57,515 bases of DNA. Origin: Acidobacteriaceae bacterium. Lineage in GTDB: Bacteria > Acidobacteriota > Terriglobia > Terriglobales > Acidobacteriaceae. Every line of letters begins with the position of its first letter. The first letter of the stretch is position 1. A program made the position numbers and the translations under genes. This document shows, in pieces, positions 25,697 to 33,993 of the stretch. The notes under the pieces were generated by a model. The model did no database searches. It worked only from the letters and a program-made list of their open reading frames with translations, and had not been told where the DNA came from. Location: contig JANXZS010000075.1 in the NCBI GenBank assembly GCA_025355385.1, positions 1-57,515 of the forward strand, in the 5' to 3' direction.

Positions 25697-27147
25697 AACT
25701 GGTCGTCATGAAATTCGGCGGTACTTCGGTGGAAGACGCAACCGCCATTGATCGCACGGCGCAGATAGTTGCCAGTAGAATTGCCCGTGGTCAGCAGCCC
25801 ATCGTCGTGGTCAGCGCCATGGCCAAGGTGACGGACCAGTTGCTATCGGTAGCAAATTGCGCTGCTCGCGGAGACCGCGCCGGCGCGCTGGCCATCAGCG
25901 CGCGACTGCGCTGCCGCCATCGCGACACCGCGTCGGCGCTGCTGCCCATGGAAAAGGCGGCCGTCTATCACACCTGGATGGATGTGCGCTTCGACGCACT
26001 CGACGAGGTATTGCGCGGACTCGCCGCGGTTGGCGAGTTGACTATCCGCGTAACCGACCTGGTTGCAAGCTACGGCGAACGCCTCTCCAGCAAGCTGCTC
26101 GCGGCGACATTCGAAGAGCGCGGCATCCCCGCGACAGCAGTCGATGCCCGCGACATCATCATCACGGATTCGCAATACGGCCGGGCGGTTCCCAATGACG
26201 AGCTGATCGAGCAGCGCTCTGGGCTGCATCTGTTGCCCCTGGTCGAGGATGGACGCGTGCCGGTGATGGGCGGGTTTATCGGCGCTAACGAGCAGGGCGT
26301 AACCACGACGCTGGGCCGCGGCGGCTCCGACTTCACCGCTGCTTTGGTGGGCGGCGCAATGAACGCAGAGGCAATCGAAATCTGGACGGACGTCGACGGC
26401 GTGATGACTACAGACCCCCGCGTCTGTCCTGACGCCCTGCGCGTAAAGACGATCAGCTTTGAAGAAGCGGCAGAGCTGGCCTACTTCGGTGCCAAGGTCC
26501 TGCATCCAGCCACGATCCTTCCCGCGGTGCAGAAGAATATTCCCGTGCTGGTGCTCAACTCCCGCAAGCCCGCGAATGAAGGCACGCGGATCATCTCGCT
26601 GGCTCCGCACTGCCGCAGCCCATTCAAGTGCATCGCAGCCAAGCGGCGGCTTACCATTATCGATGTGGTGGCAAACCGCATGCTGATGTCGCATGGCTAC
26701 CTGAAGGAGATCTTCGACGTCTTCGATAGGCACAAGTGTGCTGTGGACATGGTTTCCACGTCGGAGGTCAGCGTATCCCTGACAGTTGATTCGAACGAAA
26801 AGCTTCCTGCCATCGCGGCAGATCTGGGCAAGCTGGCCGACGTGAAGTATGAAGGCCGCAAAGCCCTGGTCTGCATGGTCGGCGAAAACATTCGCGGACA
26901 GAATGGCATTGCCGCGCAGGTCTTCCAGGCCATCCGCCACATCAACGTCCGCATGATTTCGCAGGGTGCATCGGAGATCAACATGAGCTTTATGATTGAT
27001 GAGGATGATGTGGACGAAGCAGTGCGCTCGCTGCACGCGACCTTCTTTGAGAATCCTGACCCCGAGATTTTCGACGTTAAAGCTCGTGAAGCTGCCCGGT
27101 CAGCGCTCGCTAGCATCGCACTTGCAAGTGAAAGCGTGAAGCAATAA
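25693..27147 (+). CDS. lysC: aspartate kinase
   Basis: A 484-residue monofunctional aspartokinase. The amino-acid-kinase domain begins MKLVVMKFGGTSVEDA and includes GFIGANEQGVTTTLGRGGSDFTAAL and EIWTDVDGVMTTDPRV. The C-terminal ~150 residues hold two ACT-type regulatory units (IDVVANRMLMSHGYLKEIF and ALVCMVGENIRG, ending near ISQGASEINMSF), so feedback control by lysine and/or threonine is likely. The start overlaps the asd stop and the stop overlaps the dapB start by one base, indicating tight coupling. Confidence 0.95.
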   Translation: MKLVVMKFGGTSVEDATAIDRTAQIVASRIARGQQPIVVVSAMAKVTDQLLSVANCAARGDRAGALAISARLRCRHRDTASALLPMEKAAVYHTWMDVRFDALDEVLRGLAAVGELTIRVTDLVASYGERLSSKLLAATFEERGIPATAVDARDIIITDSQYGRAVPNDELIEQRSGLHLLPLVEDGRVPVMGGFIGANEQGVTTTLGRGGSDFTAALVGGAMNAEAIEIWTDVDGVMTTDPRVCPDALRVKTISFEEAAELAYFGAKVLHPATILPAVQKNIPVLVLNSRKPANEGTRIISLAPHCRSPFKCIAAKRRLTIIDVVANRMLMSHGYLKEIFDVFDRHKCAVDMVSTSEVSVSLTVDSNEKLPAIAADLGKLADVKYEGRKALVCMVGENIRGQNGIAAQVFQAIRHINVRMISQGASEINMSFMIDEDDVDEAVRSLHATFFENPDPEIFDVKAREAARSALASIALASESVKQ

Positions 27148-27830
27148 TGCTCTTCGTCATGATTGGGCAGGGAAAGACGGGCAAGCTGGTAGGCGAGGTC
27201 GCCCGTGAGCGTGGGCACGCGGTGCGCGTGGTAGCCGAGGAGGACAACGCGAATGGCGCGGCGTTGACCGCTGAGTTGCTGAAGGGCGTGGATGCCGTCA
27301 TCGATTTCACTACGCCCGAGGCGGTTGTCCCCAACATGCGGGCCTGTCTGGAGCATGGGGCGCGCATGGTGGTAGGCACGACTGGCTGGTATGCCCAGCT
27401 ATCTGAGATGCGTGCTCTGGCCGAACGCAATCATGCGGCGCTGCTCTATGGAACCAACTTCTCAGTTGGAGTGCAGGTGATGTACCGGGTGGCAAGGGAG
27501 CTGGCGCGGGCGGCCCAGGGCTACACCTTCACCATCACGGAGACGCACCACACCAGCAAGAAAGACGCTCCTTCGGGCACTGCCCTCTCCATCAAGCAGG
27601 TACTGGAGACGGCGAATCCGGCACTCAACGTGGAGATCAGATCGGTGCGCGAGGGCGATGCCTCCGGTATTCACGTCGTGCAGGCGCGCTCGCAGAATGA
27701 CTTCCTCGAGTTGAAGCATGAAGCCTTCTCGGGTCGGGGATTTGCCGAGGGTGCGGTGCGCGCTGCCGAGTGGGTAACGGGAAAGACGGGATGCTGGGAT
27801 TTCCGCGAAATCTTTGAGCAGCTAGACTGA
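27147..27830 (+). CDS. dapB: 4-hydroxy-tetrahydrodipicolinate reductase
   Basis: A 227-residue protein, shorter than the ~270 residues usual for DapB. The N-terminal nucleotide site is MIGQGKTGKLVGEVA, then DFTTPEAV and GTTGW. The catalytic histidine/lysine motif reads ETHHTSKKDAPSGTA. It reduces the DapA product on the route to diaminopimelate. The shortness lies mainly in the region between the nucleotide fold and the catalytic motif, as in some other acidobacterial and Bacteroidetes-type DapB proteins. It overlaps lysC by one base. Confidence 0.92.
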   Translation: MLFVMIGQGKTGKLVGEVARERGHAVRVVAEEDNANGAALTAELLKGVDAVIDFTTPEAVVPNMRACLEHGARMVVGTTGWYAQLSEMRALAERNHAALLYGTNFSVGVQVMYRVARELARAAQGYTFTITETHHTSKKDAPSGTALSIKQVLETANPALNVEIRSVREGDASGIHVVQARSQNDFLELKHEAFSGRGFAEGAVRAAEWVTGKTGCWDFREIFEQLD

Positions 27831-27857
27831 GGCCTGCCTCAATAGTTCCTTCGATGA

Positions 27858-27890
27858 GCCCCATATTTCAAAAGCGAGACTTGGGCACCC
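27858..27890. repeat. REP-like palindrome copy
   Basis: GCCCCATATTTCAAAAGCGA followed by GACTTGGGCACCC is a slightly degraded member of the GTCTC/GAGAC family. It lies inside the lysine operon between dapB and the first unknown protein, where it may act on mRNA structure or stability. Confidence 0.65.
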
Positions 27891-27922
27891 GGCAGCCGAC
27901 CACCACAAGGTAAGCTTTTAAT

Positions 27923-28378
27923 ATGAGCGGAAGCGACGAGCGGGGCCCGCAGCAGCAGCAGAGGCTGAAGCAGGCCAAGATTGAGTTTGATGCCTTGCTG
28001 CGAAAGCTGCTGCCAGAGTGCGCGCGCGGGCGGTCGGGGCTGTTTGGCCAGCACGCGCGGGCCCTGGGCAAAGAGGCGGCCGCACGCTACTACGCATGGC
28101 CGGACTCGGACAAGTTGCTGGCGCTCAGCGAAGAGATCGCCGCCCGGCAAGAGGAACTGGGCGATACGAGCGAGTTGCCGCTGCTGAGCGCGTACCTTGG
28201 TTATCGCGCAGAGAGGGCCGCTGATGTTCCCGGCGAGCCCCGCCTGGCTTTGCGCTTTTTGCAGGAGTTGAAGCGGGAGGAGTTTGTGGCTCGGGGCCTT
28301 CCTACCAACATAGAGCGCTACGTCGAAACAGAGGATGTCGCGAGAGAGGACGATCGCGAAACGGATGAACATGAATGA
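27923..28378 (+). CDS. hypothetical protein, first of a tandem paralogous pair
   Basis: A 151-residue hydrophilic protein, no signal peptide or membrane segment. It shares with the next gene an N-terminal helix (RLKQAKIEFDALLRKLLPE, then ARGRSGLFGQ), a central W-P-D-S-D-K-L region, and PGEPRLALRFLQELKRE. The predicted content is almost entirely helical, and the C terminus is acidic (EDDRETDEHE). It is encoded between dapB and dapA, with a 4-base overlap (ATGA) to its paralogue. No function is recognised; a role in lysine or peptidoglycan precursor synthesis is suggested only by position. Confidence 0.75.
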   Translation: MSGSDERGPQQQQRLKQAKIEFDALLRKLLPECARGRSGLFGQHARALGKEAAARYYAWPDSDKLLALSEEIAARQEELGDTSELPLLSAYLGYRAERAADVPGEPRLALRFLQELKREEFVARGLPTNIERYVETEDVAREDDRETDEHE

Positions 28379-28839
28379 GCCGAAGTAAACGGTTTGAAAA
28401 ACGGGAGTTGCGGCTGGAGCAGGCCAAGGATGAGTTTGAGGTGCTGCTGCGCGCCTGCCTGCCCGAGGCGGCTCGTGGCCGTCTGGGTTTGTTCGATCAG
28501 TACGACACAGTGCACACCACTGCCCATAAACTGCCTCACGATCGCCACATGAAGCGGATGAACCGCATTAATGCTTCCCTGAATTTGATTGAAGAAGAAC
28601 GTGAAGATGTGCGCCCTGCCGAGATGCCAAGTAAGGGCGAGAATCGCGGCTGGCCCGAGGCCGACCATCTGCGCGAGCTGGCCGCAGAAGTAGTCGCGCT
28701 GAAAGAGCGTGCCGTCGAAACCGACCCGTGGCTGCCGCTCGACGCCTACCTGAGGGCTTGCAACGTAAAGGGCAAGAACGCTCCCGGCGAGCCGCGCCTG
28801 GCCATGCTGCTGCAGCAGGAGTTGAAGATCAGCAGCTAG
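28375..28839 (+). CDS. hypothetical protein, second of a tandem paralogous pair
   Basis: A 154-residue helical hydrophilic protein paralogous to its upstream neighbour: RLEQAKDEFEVLLRACLPE, ARGRLGLFDQ, then WPEADHLRELAAEV and PGEPRLAMLLQQELK. Relative to the first copy it has an insert of about 30 residues after GLFDQ (YDTVHTTAHKLPHDRHMKR...), and lacks the acidic tail. It starts within the stop of the first copy and ends 49 bases before dapA. Function unknown. Confidence 0.75.
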   Translation: MSRSKRFEKRELRLEQAKDEFEVLLRACLPEAARGRLGLFDQYDTVHTTAHKLPHDRHMKRMNRINASLNLIEEEREDVRPAEMPSKGENRGWPEADHLRELAAEVVALKERAVETDPWLPLDAYLRACNVKGKNAPGEPRLAMLLQQELKISS

Positions 28840-28888
28840 AGGGCTGAGTGTAGGCACCCCCCTTCTTACGGTGTAGACTCGACGAGTT

Positions 28889-29812
28889 ATGGAATTGACG
28901 GGTTGTGGGACAGCACTGGTAACGCCGTTTCGGCAGGACGGCAATGTGGACGAGCGCGCACTATTCTCCCTGGCGAACTGGCAGATCGATAGCGGCATCA
29001 ACTTTCTGGTCGCCTGTGGCACCACTGCCGAGACGCCCACGCTTAGCTATGACGAATGGGCGACTGTAATCTGCGTTGTGGCGGAGGCCGCCGGAGGGCG
29101 CGTGCCGGTGTGGGCGGGGTGCACGCACAACTGCACGCGGGAGGCAGTGAAGCTCGCCCGCGTGGCCGCGGAAATCCCCGGCGTGACGGCTATCCTTACC
29201 GCCAACCCCTACTACAACAAGCCGACGCAGGAGGGGCAGTACCAGCACTTCAAGGCGATCGGCGAGGCGGTGGAAATCCCCGTCGTGCTCTACAACATCC
29301 CCAGCCGCACGGGCACCAATCTTGAGCCGAAGACTATCGCGAGGCTGGCGCAGGATGTTCCAACCATCCAGGCGGCGAAGGAGTCGAGTGGCGTGCTCAG
29401 CCAGATCACCGAGTTGATCAACCTGCTGCCCCCCGAGTTCAAGGTCTTCGCCGGAGACGATCCTATCGCCTTGCCGGTGATCGCGGTCGGCGGCGCGGGA
29501 CTGGTGTCCGTGGCCTCGAACGAGATACCCGCGGAAATGGCCGGTATAGTGAACGCCGCACTGAGGAACGAGTGGTCCGTGGCTCGCCGCATCAACCGAA
29601 AATTCTACCCGCTGATGCTGGCCAATTTCTGGGAGACCAGCCCCTCGCCGGTGAAATACGTGATGGAGTTGATGGGCAGGATCGACCACACGGTACGCCT
29701 GCCGCTGGTTCCCCCTATTCCGGAAACCCGCAGGAAGCTGGAGCATCTGGCGGCGGAACTAGGCCTGCTGAAGCTGGCAACCGTGCCTGAAGGCAACCTG
29801 AAGATGTCCTAG
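28889..29812 (+). CDS. dapA: 4-hydroxy-tetrahydrodipicolinate synthase
   Basis: A 307-residue TIM-barrel enzyme. Family features are GTALVTPFRQDGNVD at the start, CGTTAETPTLSYDEW, the catalytic tyrosine in PVVLYNIPSRTGTNL, and the Schiff-base lysine in IQAAKESSG. It condenses pyruvate with aspartate semialdehyde. Compared with typical DapA the middle is standard, so it is likely active; some members of this family are sialic acid or other aldolases, but the operon settles the role. Confidence 0.95.
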   Translation: MELTGCGTALVTPFRQDGNVDERALFSLANWQIDSGINFLVACGTTAETPTLSYDEWATVICVVAEAAGGRVPVWAGCTHNCTREAVKLARVAAEIPGVTAILTANPYYNKPTQEGQYQHFKAIGEAVEIPVVLYNIPSRTGTNLEPKTIARLAQDVPTIQAAKESSGVLSQITELINLLPPEFKVFAGDDPIALPVIAVGGAGLVSVASNEIPAEMAGIVNAALRNEWSVARRINRKFYPLMLANFWETSPSPVKYVMELMGRIDHTVRLPLVPPIPETRRKLEHLAAELGLLKLATVPEGNLKMS

Positions 29813-29926
29813 CCCTCTGTGACGACGGACTGTGACTTCGGAGCAATCGAGGGCCCCTCAGAGAAGCATGTCCGGCGCTGATGCACACTACTCATCAACC
29901 GAAGAATATGGATATATTGAGTACCT

Positions 29927-30781
29927 ATGGCTGAGCAAGATACATCCCTGAAGACACGGATTGAGCGATTTTTTGCTGCGGGGCCTGCGGCGGTCACCGA
30001 CTCCGGAGCGATGCATGCCTTTCTCGAACTGCGTGAGGCCCTCGAGGCGGGCAAGGTCCGCGCGGCAGAGCCCGATGCTGCCTCGCCCTTCGGCTGGCGT
30101 GTGAATGCGTGGGTTAAACAGGGCATCCTTCTGGGCTTTCGCCTGGGCGTGATGAAGGAGATGGGCGGAGACGAATTTGGCTTCGTCGACAAGCATACTT
30201 TTCCTGTAAGGCGCTTCACGGTGGACGACGGCGTGCGCCTTGTGCCCGGCGGATCGTCGGTGCGGGCGGGTGCGTACCTTGCGAAGGGCGTTATCTGCGC
30301 GCCGCCTATGTTTGTGAACGTAGGCGCTTATGTGGATGAAGGCACCATGATTGACTCACACGCGCTGGTGGGCAGTTGCGCGCAGATTGGCAAACGTGTG
30401 CACCTGAGCGCGGCATCGCAGGTGGGCGGAGTGATCGAGCCGGTGAATGCCAGTCCCGTGGTCCTTGAGGATGACGTTCTGGTGGGCGGCAACTGCGGCA
30501 TCTACGAAGGTACAGTGGTGCGCAAGAAGGCGGTGCTGGCGGCTGGGACTATCCTGACCCGGGGCACGCCAGTCTACGACGTAGTGAACGGCGAGGTGCT
30601 GCGAGCAAGCGGGGATAAGCCGCTGGTGATCCCTGAGGGGGCGGTGGTCGTTCCCGGATCGCGGGCGATTGCCAAGGGCAAAGGCGCACAGTGGGACTTG
30701 AGCGTTTACACTCCAGTGATCGTGAAATATCGCGACGAGAAGACCGAGTTGAGCCTGGTACTCGAAGACCTGCTGCGATAG
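29927..30781 (+). CDS. dapD: tetrahydrodipicolinate N-succinyltransferase
   Basis: A 284-residue enzyme ending in a left-handed beta-helix with hexapeptide repeats ([22 protein letters not shown], then [23 protein letters not shown]). The N terminus carries the family's helical domain ([17 protein letters not shown]-like [21 protein letters not shown]). It transfers succinate from succinyl-CoA, so diaminopimelate is made here by the succinylase route; dapC and dapE are not in this window. It closes the lysine operon, with a 114-base gap from dapA. Confidence 0.95.
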   Translation: MAEQDTSLKTRIERFFAAGPAAVTDSGAMHAFLELREALEAGKVRAAEPDAASPFGWRVNAWVKQGILLGFRLGVMKEMGGDEFGFVDKHTFPVRRFTVDDGVRLVPGGSSVRAGAYLAKGVICAPPMFVNVGAYVDEGTMIDSHALVGSCAQIGKRVHLSAASQVGGVIEPVNASPVVLEDDVLVGGNCGIYEGTVVRKKAVLAAGTILTRGTPVYDVVNGEVLRASGDKPLVIPEGAVVVPGSRAIAKGKGAQWDLSVYTPVIVKYRDEKTELSLVLEDLLR

Positions 30782-30911
30782 CGCGAAGCCGCCCTGGAGG
30801 GCGCAGCACCCACCACAACCGGGTCAGACGAGGTCTGCCCCCGGAACTTCAGGCTGCCAGATGTGCCAAGCATTTTCACTTCTAGCCTCTACGGGCAAGA
30901 GTAGCCTTATG

Positions 30912-30935
30912 TGGCCTTTCCTGGCGAAGGCCACG
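30912..30935 (+). promoter_or_regulatory. leader hairpin upstream of RNase J
   Basis: A perfect 8-bp stem, GTGGCCTT with AAGGCCAC around an 8-nt loop, lies about 60 bases before the RNase J start. RNase E/G genes are often autoregulated through leader structures in other bacteria; here that is only a suggestion. It is not followed by a T tract. Confidence 0.3.
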
Positions 30936-30994
30936 ACGAGCCTGGTGGCTTTGTGAACACCGGAAGTGAAAAATGCTGTAGCATCAGAGTTTAC

Positions 30995-32650
30995 ATGGAT
31001 GAAAGTAAATTAAAGATTATTCCTCTGGGTGGTCTGGGCGAGTTTGGCATGAATTGCCTCGCGCTCCGCTGGCAAGACGACATCATCGTCATCGACGCCG
31101 GCCTGATGTTTCCTGAAACAGAACTGCTGGGCGTTGACATCGTGGTCCCGGACATCACCTACCTGATGGAGAACCGGGAGTGCGTTCGCGCCATCATTCT
31201 GACCCACGGTCACGAGGATCATATTGGCGGCCTGCCCTGGATCCTGAGCGAGCTGAACGTGCCCGTCTACGCAACGGAGTTCACGTTGGCCTACGTCGAG
31301 GGCAAGCTTGAAGAGCACAAGCTGCTGGACCAGACCGAGCTGATCGAGATCGAGCCCAAGCGTAAATTCACCATTGGCCCATTCACGGTGGAGCCGATCC
31401 GCGTGACTCATAGCCTCGTGGACTGTGTGGCTCTGGCAATTGAAACGCCGGTCGGAGTGGTGGTCCACACAGGCGACTTCAAGATCGATCTTTCGCCGCC
31501 GGATGGCAAGCCTTTCGATCTCCATACGTTTGCCGAGTACGGCAAGCGCGGTGTGCTGGCGCTGCTGCAGGACTCGACCAACGTCGACCGCCCCGGCTAC
31601 ACGCCCAGTGAGTGGGCTGTTCGCCCGCGCCTGGACGAGATTTTCTCGCGAGCCAAACGCAAGCTGTTCTTCAGCTGCTTCTCCTCCTCCATCTACCGCA
31701 TTCGCATTGCGCTGGAACTGGCCCACCTGCACAAGCGCAAGGTGGCCATTGTTGGCCGCTCCATGGTGGAGTCGTCTGAGATCGCTCAGGACCTGGGCTA
31801 CATCGACATTCCCCCCGGTCTGCTGATCAATCCAGGACAGATCAAGGACTACCCGGCTCATGATGTAGTGGTGATGATCAGCGGCACCCAGGGCGAGCCG
31901 ATGAGCGCGCTGTCTCGTGCGGCGGTGGACAATCACAAGTTCGCGCACATTGAGAAAGGCGACACGGTTGTTCTCAGCTCGCGCGTGATTCCCGGCAACG
32001 AGAAGAGCATTTTCCGCGTAATCGATCACCTGTACCGCCGCGACGCAGAGGTTATCTACGACGACGGTGCCTCGGGGCTGATCCACGTCAGCGGACACGG
32101 CAGCCAGGAAGAACTGCGCCTGATGACCAACCTGCTGCGACCGAAGTTCTTCATTCCGGTGCACGGCGATTATCGCCATTTAAGGCGGAACTCGGACGTT
32201 GCCATGAGTACGGGTGTAGTTGAGACGGCGATTCTGCTCGAAGATGGCGATGTTCTCGACGTGGATACGAAATCCGCGAAGAAGAACGGCAAGGTGACCG
32301 CGGGTCGCGTCTGCATCGACTCCGGCTCGACCGGCGACGTGGTTGAAGACCTGGTGATTCGCGACCGGCGCCTGTTAAGCGAAGACGGATTCGTGCTGGC
32401 GATAGTTACAATTAACAAGCGCACCGGCCAGGTGGAGCGTCAGCCCGAGGTGGTGACGCGAGGATTCGCGGCGGCCGACCTGACCGACGAGGCGCGCGAC
32501 GTTGTGGCGCGGACACTGGAGAACTCCAGCTCGGAAGAAAAAGCCGACTATGGAGTGACCAAGGAAAAGATTCGCATTGACCTGAAGCGCTATATACAGA
32601 AGCAGACCGGTCGCCGGCCGCTAATCATGCCGGTAATCCTCGAGATCTGA
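30995..32650 (+). CDS. rnj: ribonuclease J
   Basis: A 551-residue metallo-beta-lactamase/beta-CASP nuclease. The zinc motif THGHEDHIGGLPWIL (HxHxDH) lies near residue 75, followed by the conserved HTGDFKID, then FFSCFSSSIYRIR and SGHGSQEELRLM in the beta-CASP domain and PVHGDYRHL. The C-terminal ~100 residues (DVVEDLVIRDRRLLSEDGF) are the RNase J-specific domain. It acts as a 5'-to-3' exonuclease and endonuclease in mRNA decay and rRNA maturation. The ATG at 30995 gives the family N terminus (MDESKLKIIPLGGLGEFGMN); the frame extends upstream without similarity. Confidence 0.95.
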   Translation: MDESKLKIIPLGGLGEFGMNCLALRWQDDIIVIDAGLMFPETELLGVDIVVPDITYLMENRECVRAIILTHGHEDHIGGLPWILSELNVPVYATEFTLAYVEGKLEEHKLLDQTELIEIEPKRKFTIGPFTVEPIRVTHSLVDCVALAIETPVGVVVHTGDFKIDLSPPDGKPFDLHTFAEYGKRGVLALLQDSTNVDRPGYTPSEWAVRPRLDEIFSRAKRKLFFSCFSSSIYRIRIALELAHLHKRKVAIVGRSMVESSEIAQDLGYIDIPPGLLINPGQIKDYPAHDVVVMISGTQGEPMSALSRAAVDNHKFAHIEKGDTVVLSSRVIPGNEKSIFRVIDHLYRRDAEVIYDDGASGLIHVSGHGSQEELRLMTNLLRPKFFIPVHGDYRHLRRNSDVAMSTGVVETAILLEDGDVLDVDTKSAKKNGKVTAGRVCIDSGSTGDVVEDLVIRDRRLLSEDGFVLAIVTINKRTGQVERQPEVVTRGFAAADLTDEARDVVARTLENSSSEEKADYGVTKEKIRIDLKRYIQKQTGRRPLIMPVILEI

Positions 32651-32717
32651 CCGGCCGTCTGGTACGGATTGAGAACTGAGGATCTAGCCAAACGGACACG
32701 CCGCCCAGTTCCGCATC

Positions 32718-32752
32718 GTGCCCCACGTCTCAAAAGTGAGACACGAGCACCC
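32718..32752. repeat. REP-like palindrome copy
   Basis: GTGCCCCACGTCTCAAAAGT followed by GAGACACGAGCACCC, a near-consensus member of the GTCTC/GAGAC palindrome family. It lies between RNase J and the threonine dehydratase. Confidence 0.7.
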
Positions 32753-32858
32753 AATTAGAACCCGGTTGCTGAGAAGCGTGCACTCCGCTGCATGAATGAC
32801 TTAGGACTTTGGTGGATTCAATGCCGGACGACGTCAACACCACACGCCTGCTCCCACC

Positions 32859-33830
32859 ATGCTGATTTCACTCGCCGATATCGAAGCTGCACAGTTGCAT
32901 CTGCGCGGCGTCGCGGTCCACACTCCCCTGGTACCAATGGAGGACTATGACGGCGAGGGGCGGTTGTGGATCAAGGCTGAGTGCCTGCAGCCCATCGGCA
33001 GTTTCAAGCTGCGCGGTGCGTACAACAAGATCGCGCAACTAAGCCCGGAAGATCGCCAGCGCGGCGTCATTACCTATTCCAGCGGCAACCACGCACAGGG
33101 TGTGGCCTATGCGGCCAGGGCACTGGGGCTGAAGGCAGTCATCGTGATGCCCTCGAATACTCCCAAAGTAAAACTGCAAGCTACCCGGGCGCTTGGCGGC
33201 GAGATTGTGATGGTAGGGCTGGCGAGCCTTGAACGCAAGCAGAAGGCAGAAGAGCTGGCGCGGGAGTTTGGCTATGTCGTCGTCCCGCCGTACGACGATC
33301 CGGCCATCATCGCCGGACAGGGAACGTGTGGGCTGGAGATACTTGCCGATCTGGCGGATGTGGATCTGGTTCTCGCGCCAGTAGGCGGCGGAGGCCTGTT
33401 GAGCGGTGTGGCGGCGGCCATCAAACTTTCGCACCCCGGCGTCAAGGTCTTTGGCGTGGAACCAGAGCTGGCGGGCGACGCCGCAGAAAGCTACCGCACT
33501 GGGAACCTCGTCACATTCACCGGCGAACAGACCAGCCGTACACTGGCCGACGGGCTACGCACCCAAAGCATCGGCGAACTGAACTTCGCGCACATCCTTG
33601 CTTACGTAGATGGCATCGTGACCGTCACCGAAGCGGAGATTCGCAACGCGATGCGTCGCATGATCTTCTCTACCCGGTTGCTGACCGAGCCCAGTGGCGC
33701 GGTGGCAGCGGCAGGGGCGCTCTATCATTCTGCAAAGCTGCCGCCCTCTCGCAAAGCGGTCGCGGTGATGAGTGGCGGAAATGTGGAGCCGGAGACATTG
33801 CGGCGGGTGCTGAGCGAGCAGGAAGATTGA
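32859..33830 (+). CDS. threonine/serine dehydratase
   Basis: A 323-residue PLP enzyme. The lysine is in QPIGSFKLRGAYNK, followed by SSGNHAQGVAYAARALG, a glycine loop PVGGGGLLSGVAAA and the late MSGGNVEPETL. It lacks the C-terminal ACT-like regulatory domains of IlvA, so it resembles the short catabolic (TdcB-like) or serine-racemase-related class. It would convert threonine to 2-oxobutanoate and serine to pyruvate. A monofunctional role in isoleucine synthesis cannot be excluded, so I give no gene symbol. Confidence 0.88.
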   Translation: MLISLADIEAAQLHLRGVAVHTPLVPMEDYDGEGRLWIKAECLQPIGSFKLRGAYNKIAQLSPEDRQRGVITYSSGNHAQGVAYAARALGLKAVIVMPSNTPKVKLQATRALGGEIVMVGLASLERKQKAEELAREFGYVVVPPYDDPAIIAGQGTCGLEILADLADVDLVLAPVGGGGLLSGVAAAIKLSHPGVKVFGVEPELAGDAAESYRTGNLVTFTGEQTSRTLADGLRTQSIGELNFAHILAYVDGIVTVTEAEIRNAMRRMIFSTRLLTEPSGAVAAAGALYHSAKLPPSRKAVAVMSGGNVEPETLRRVLSEQED

Positions 33831-33993
33831 TCCAGCAGGTGAAGTGCGCAATCCGATGCAGCCTTCGTGCCCTTTCGTCGCAATTTTTCCGCCTTCTCCG
33901 GCGAAAGCATCCCGTCGTCGCCACGAGCCCAATCTCTGCGCGTCGGGTTGCATCTAGAATGAAGACTTGCTAATACACTGTGCGACGAACCCT

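Noticed and set aside
25843-27036. 397-codon open frame on the minus strand
   Set aside because: Antisense shadow of lysC; no ribosome site and no recognisable domains.
31010-32179. 389-codon open frame on the minus strand
   Set aside because: Antisense shadow of RNase J with no domain content.
32651-32858. T-box or attenuator ahead of the threonine dehydratase
   Set aside because: No T-box core sequence or leader peptide rich in threonine or isoleucine codons was seen; only a REP-like palindrome is present.
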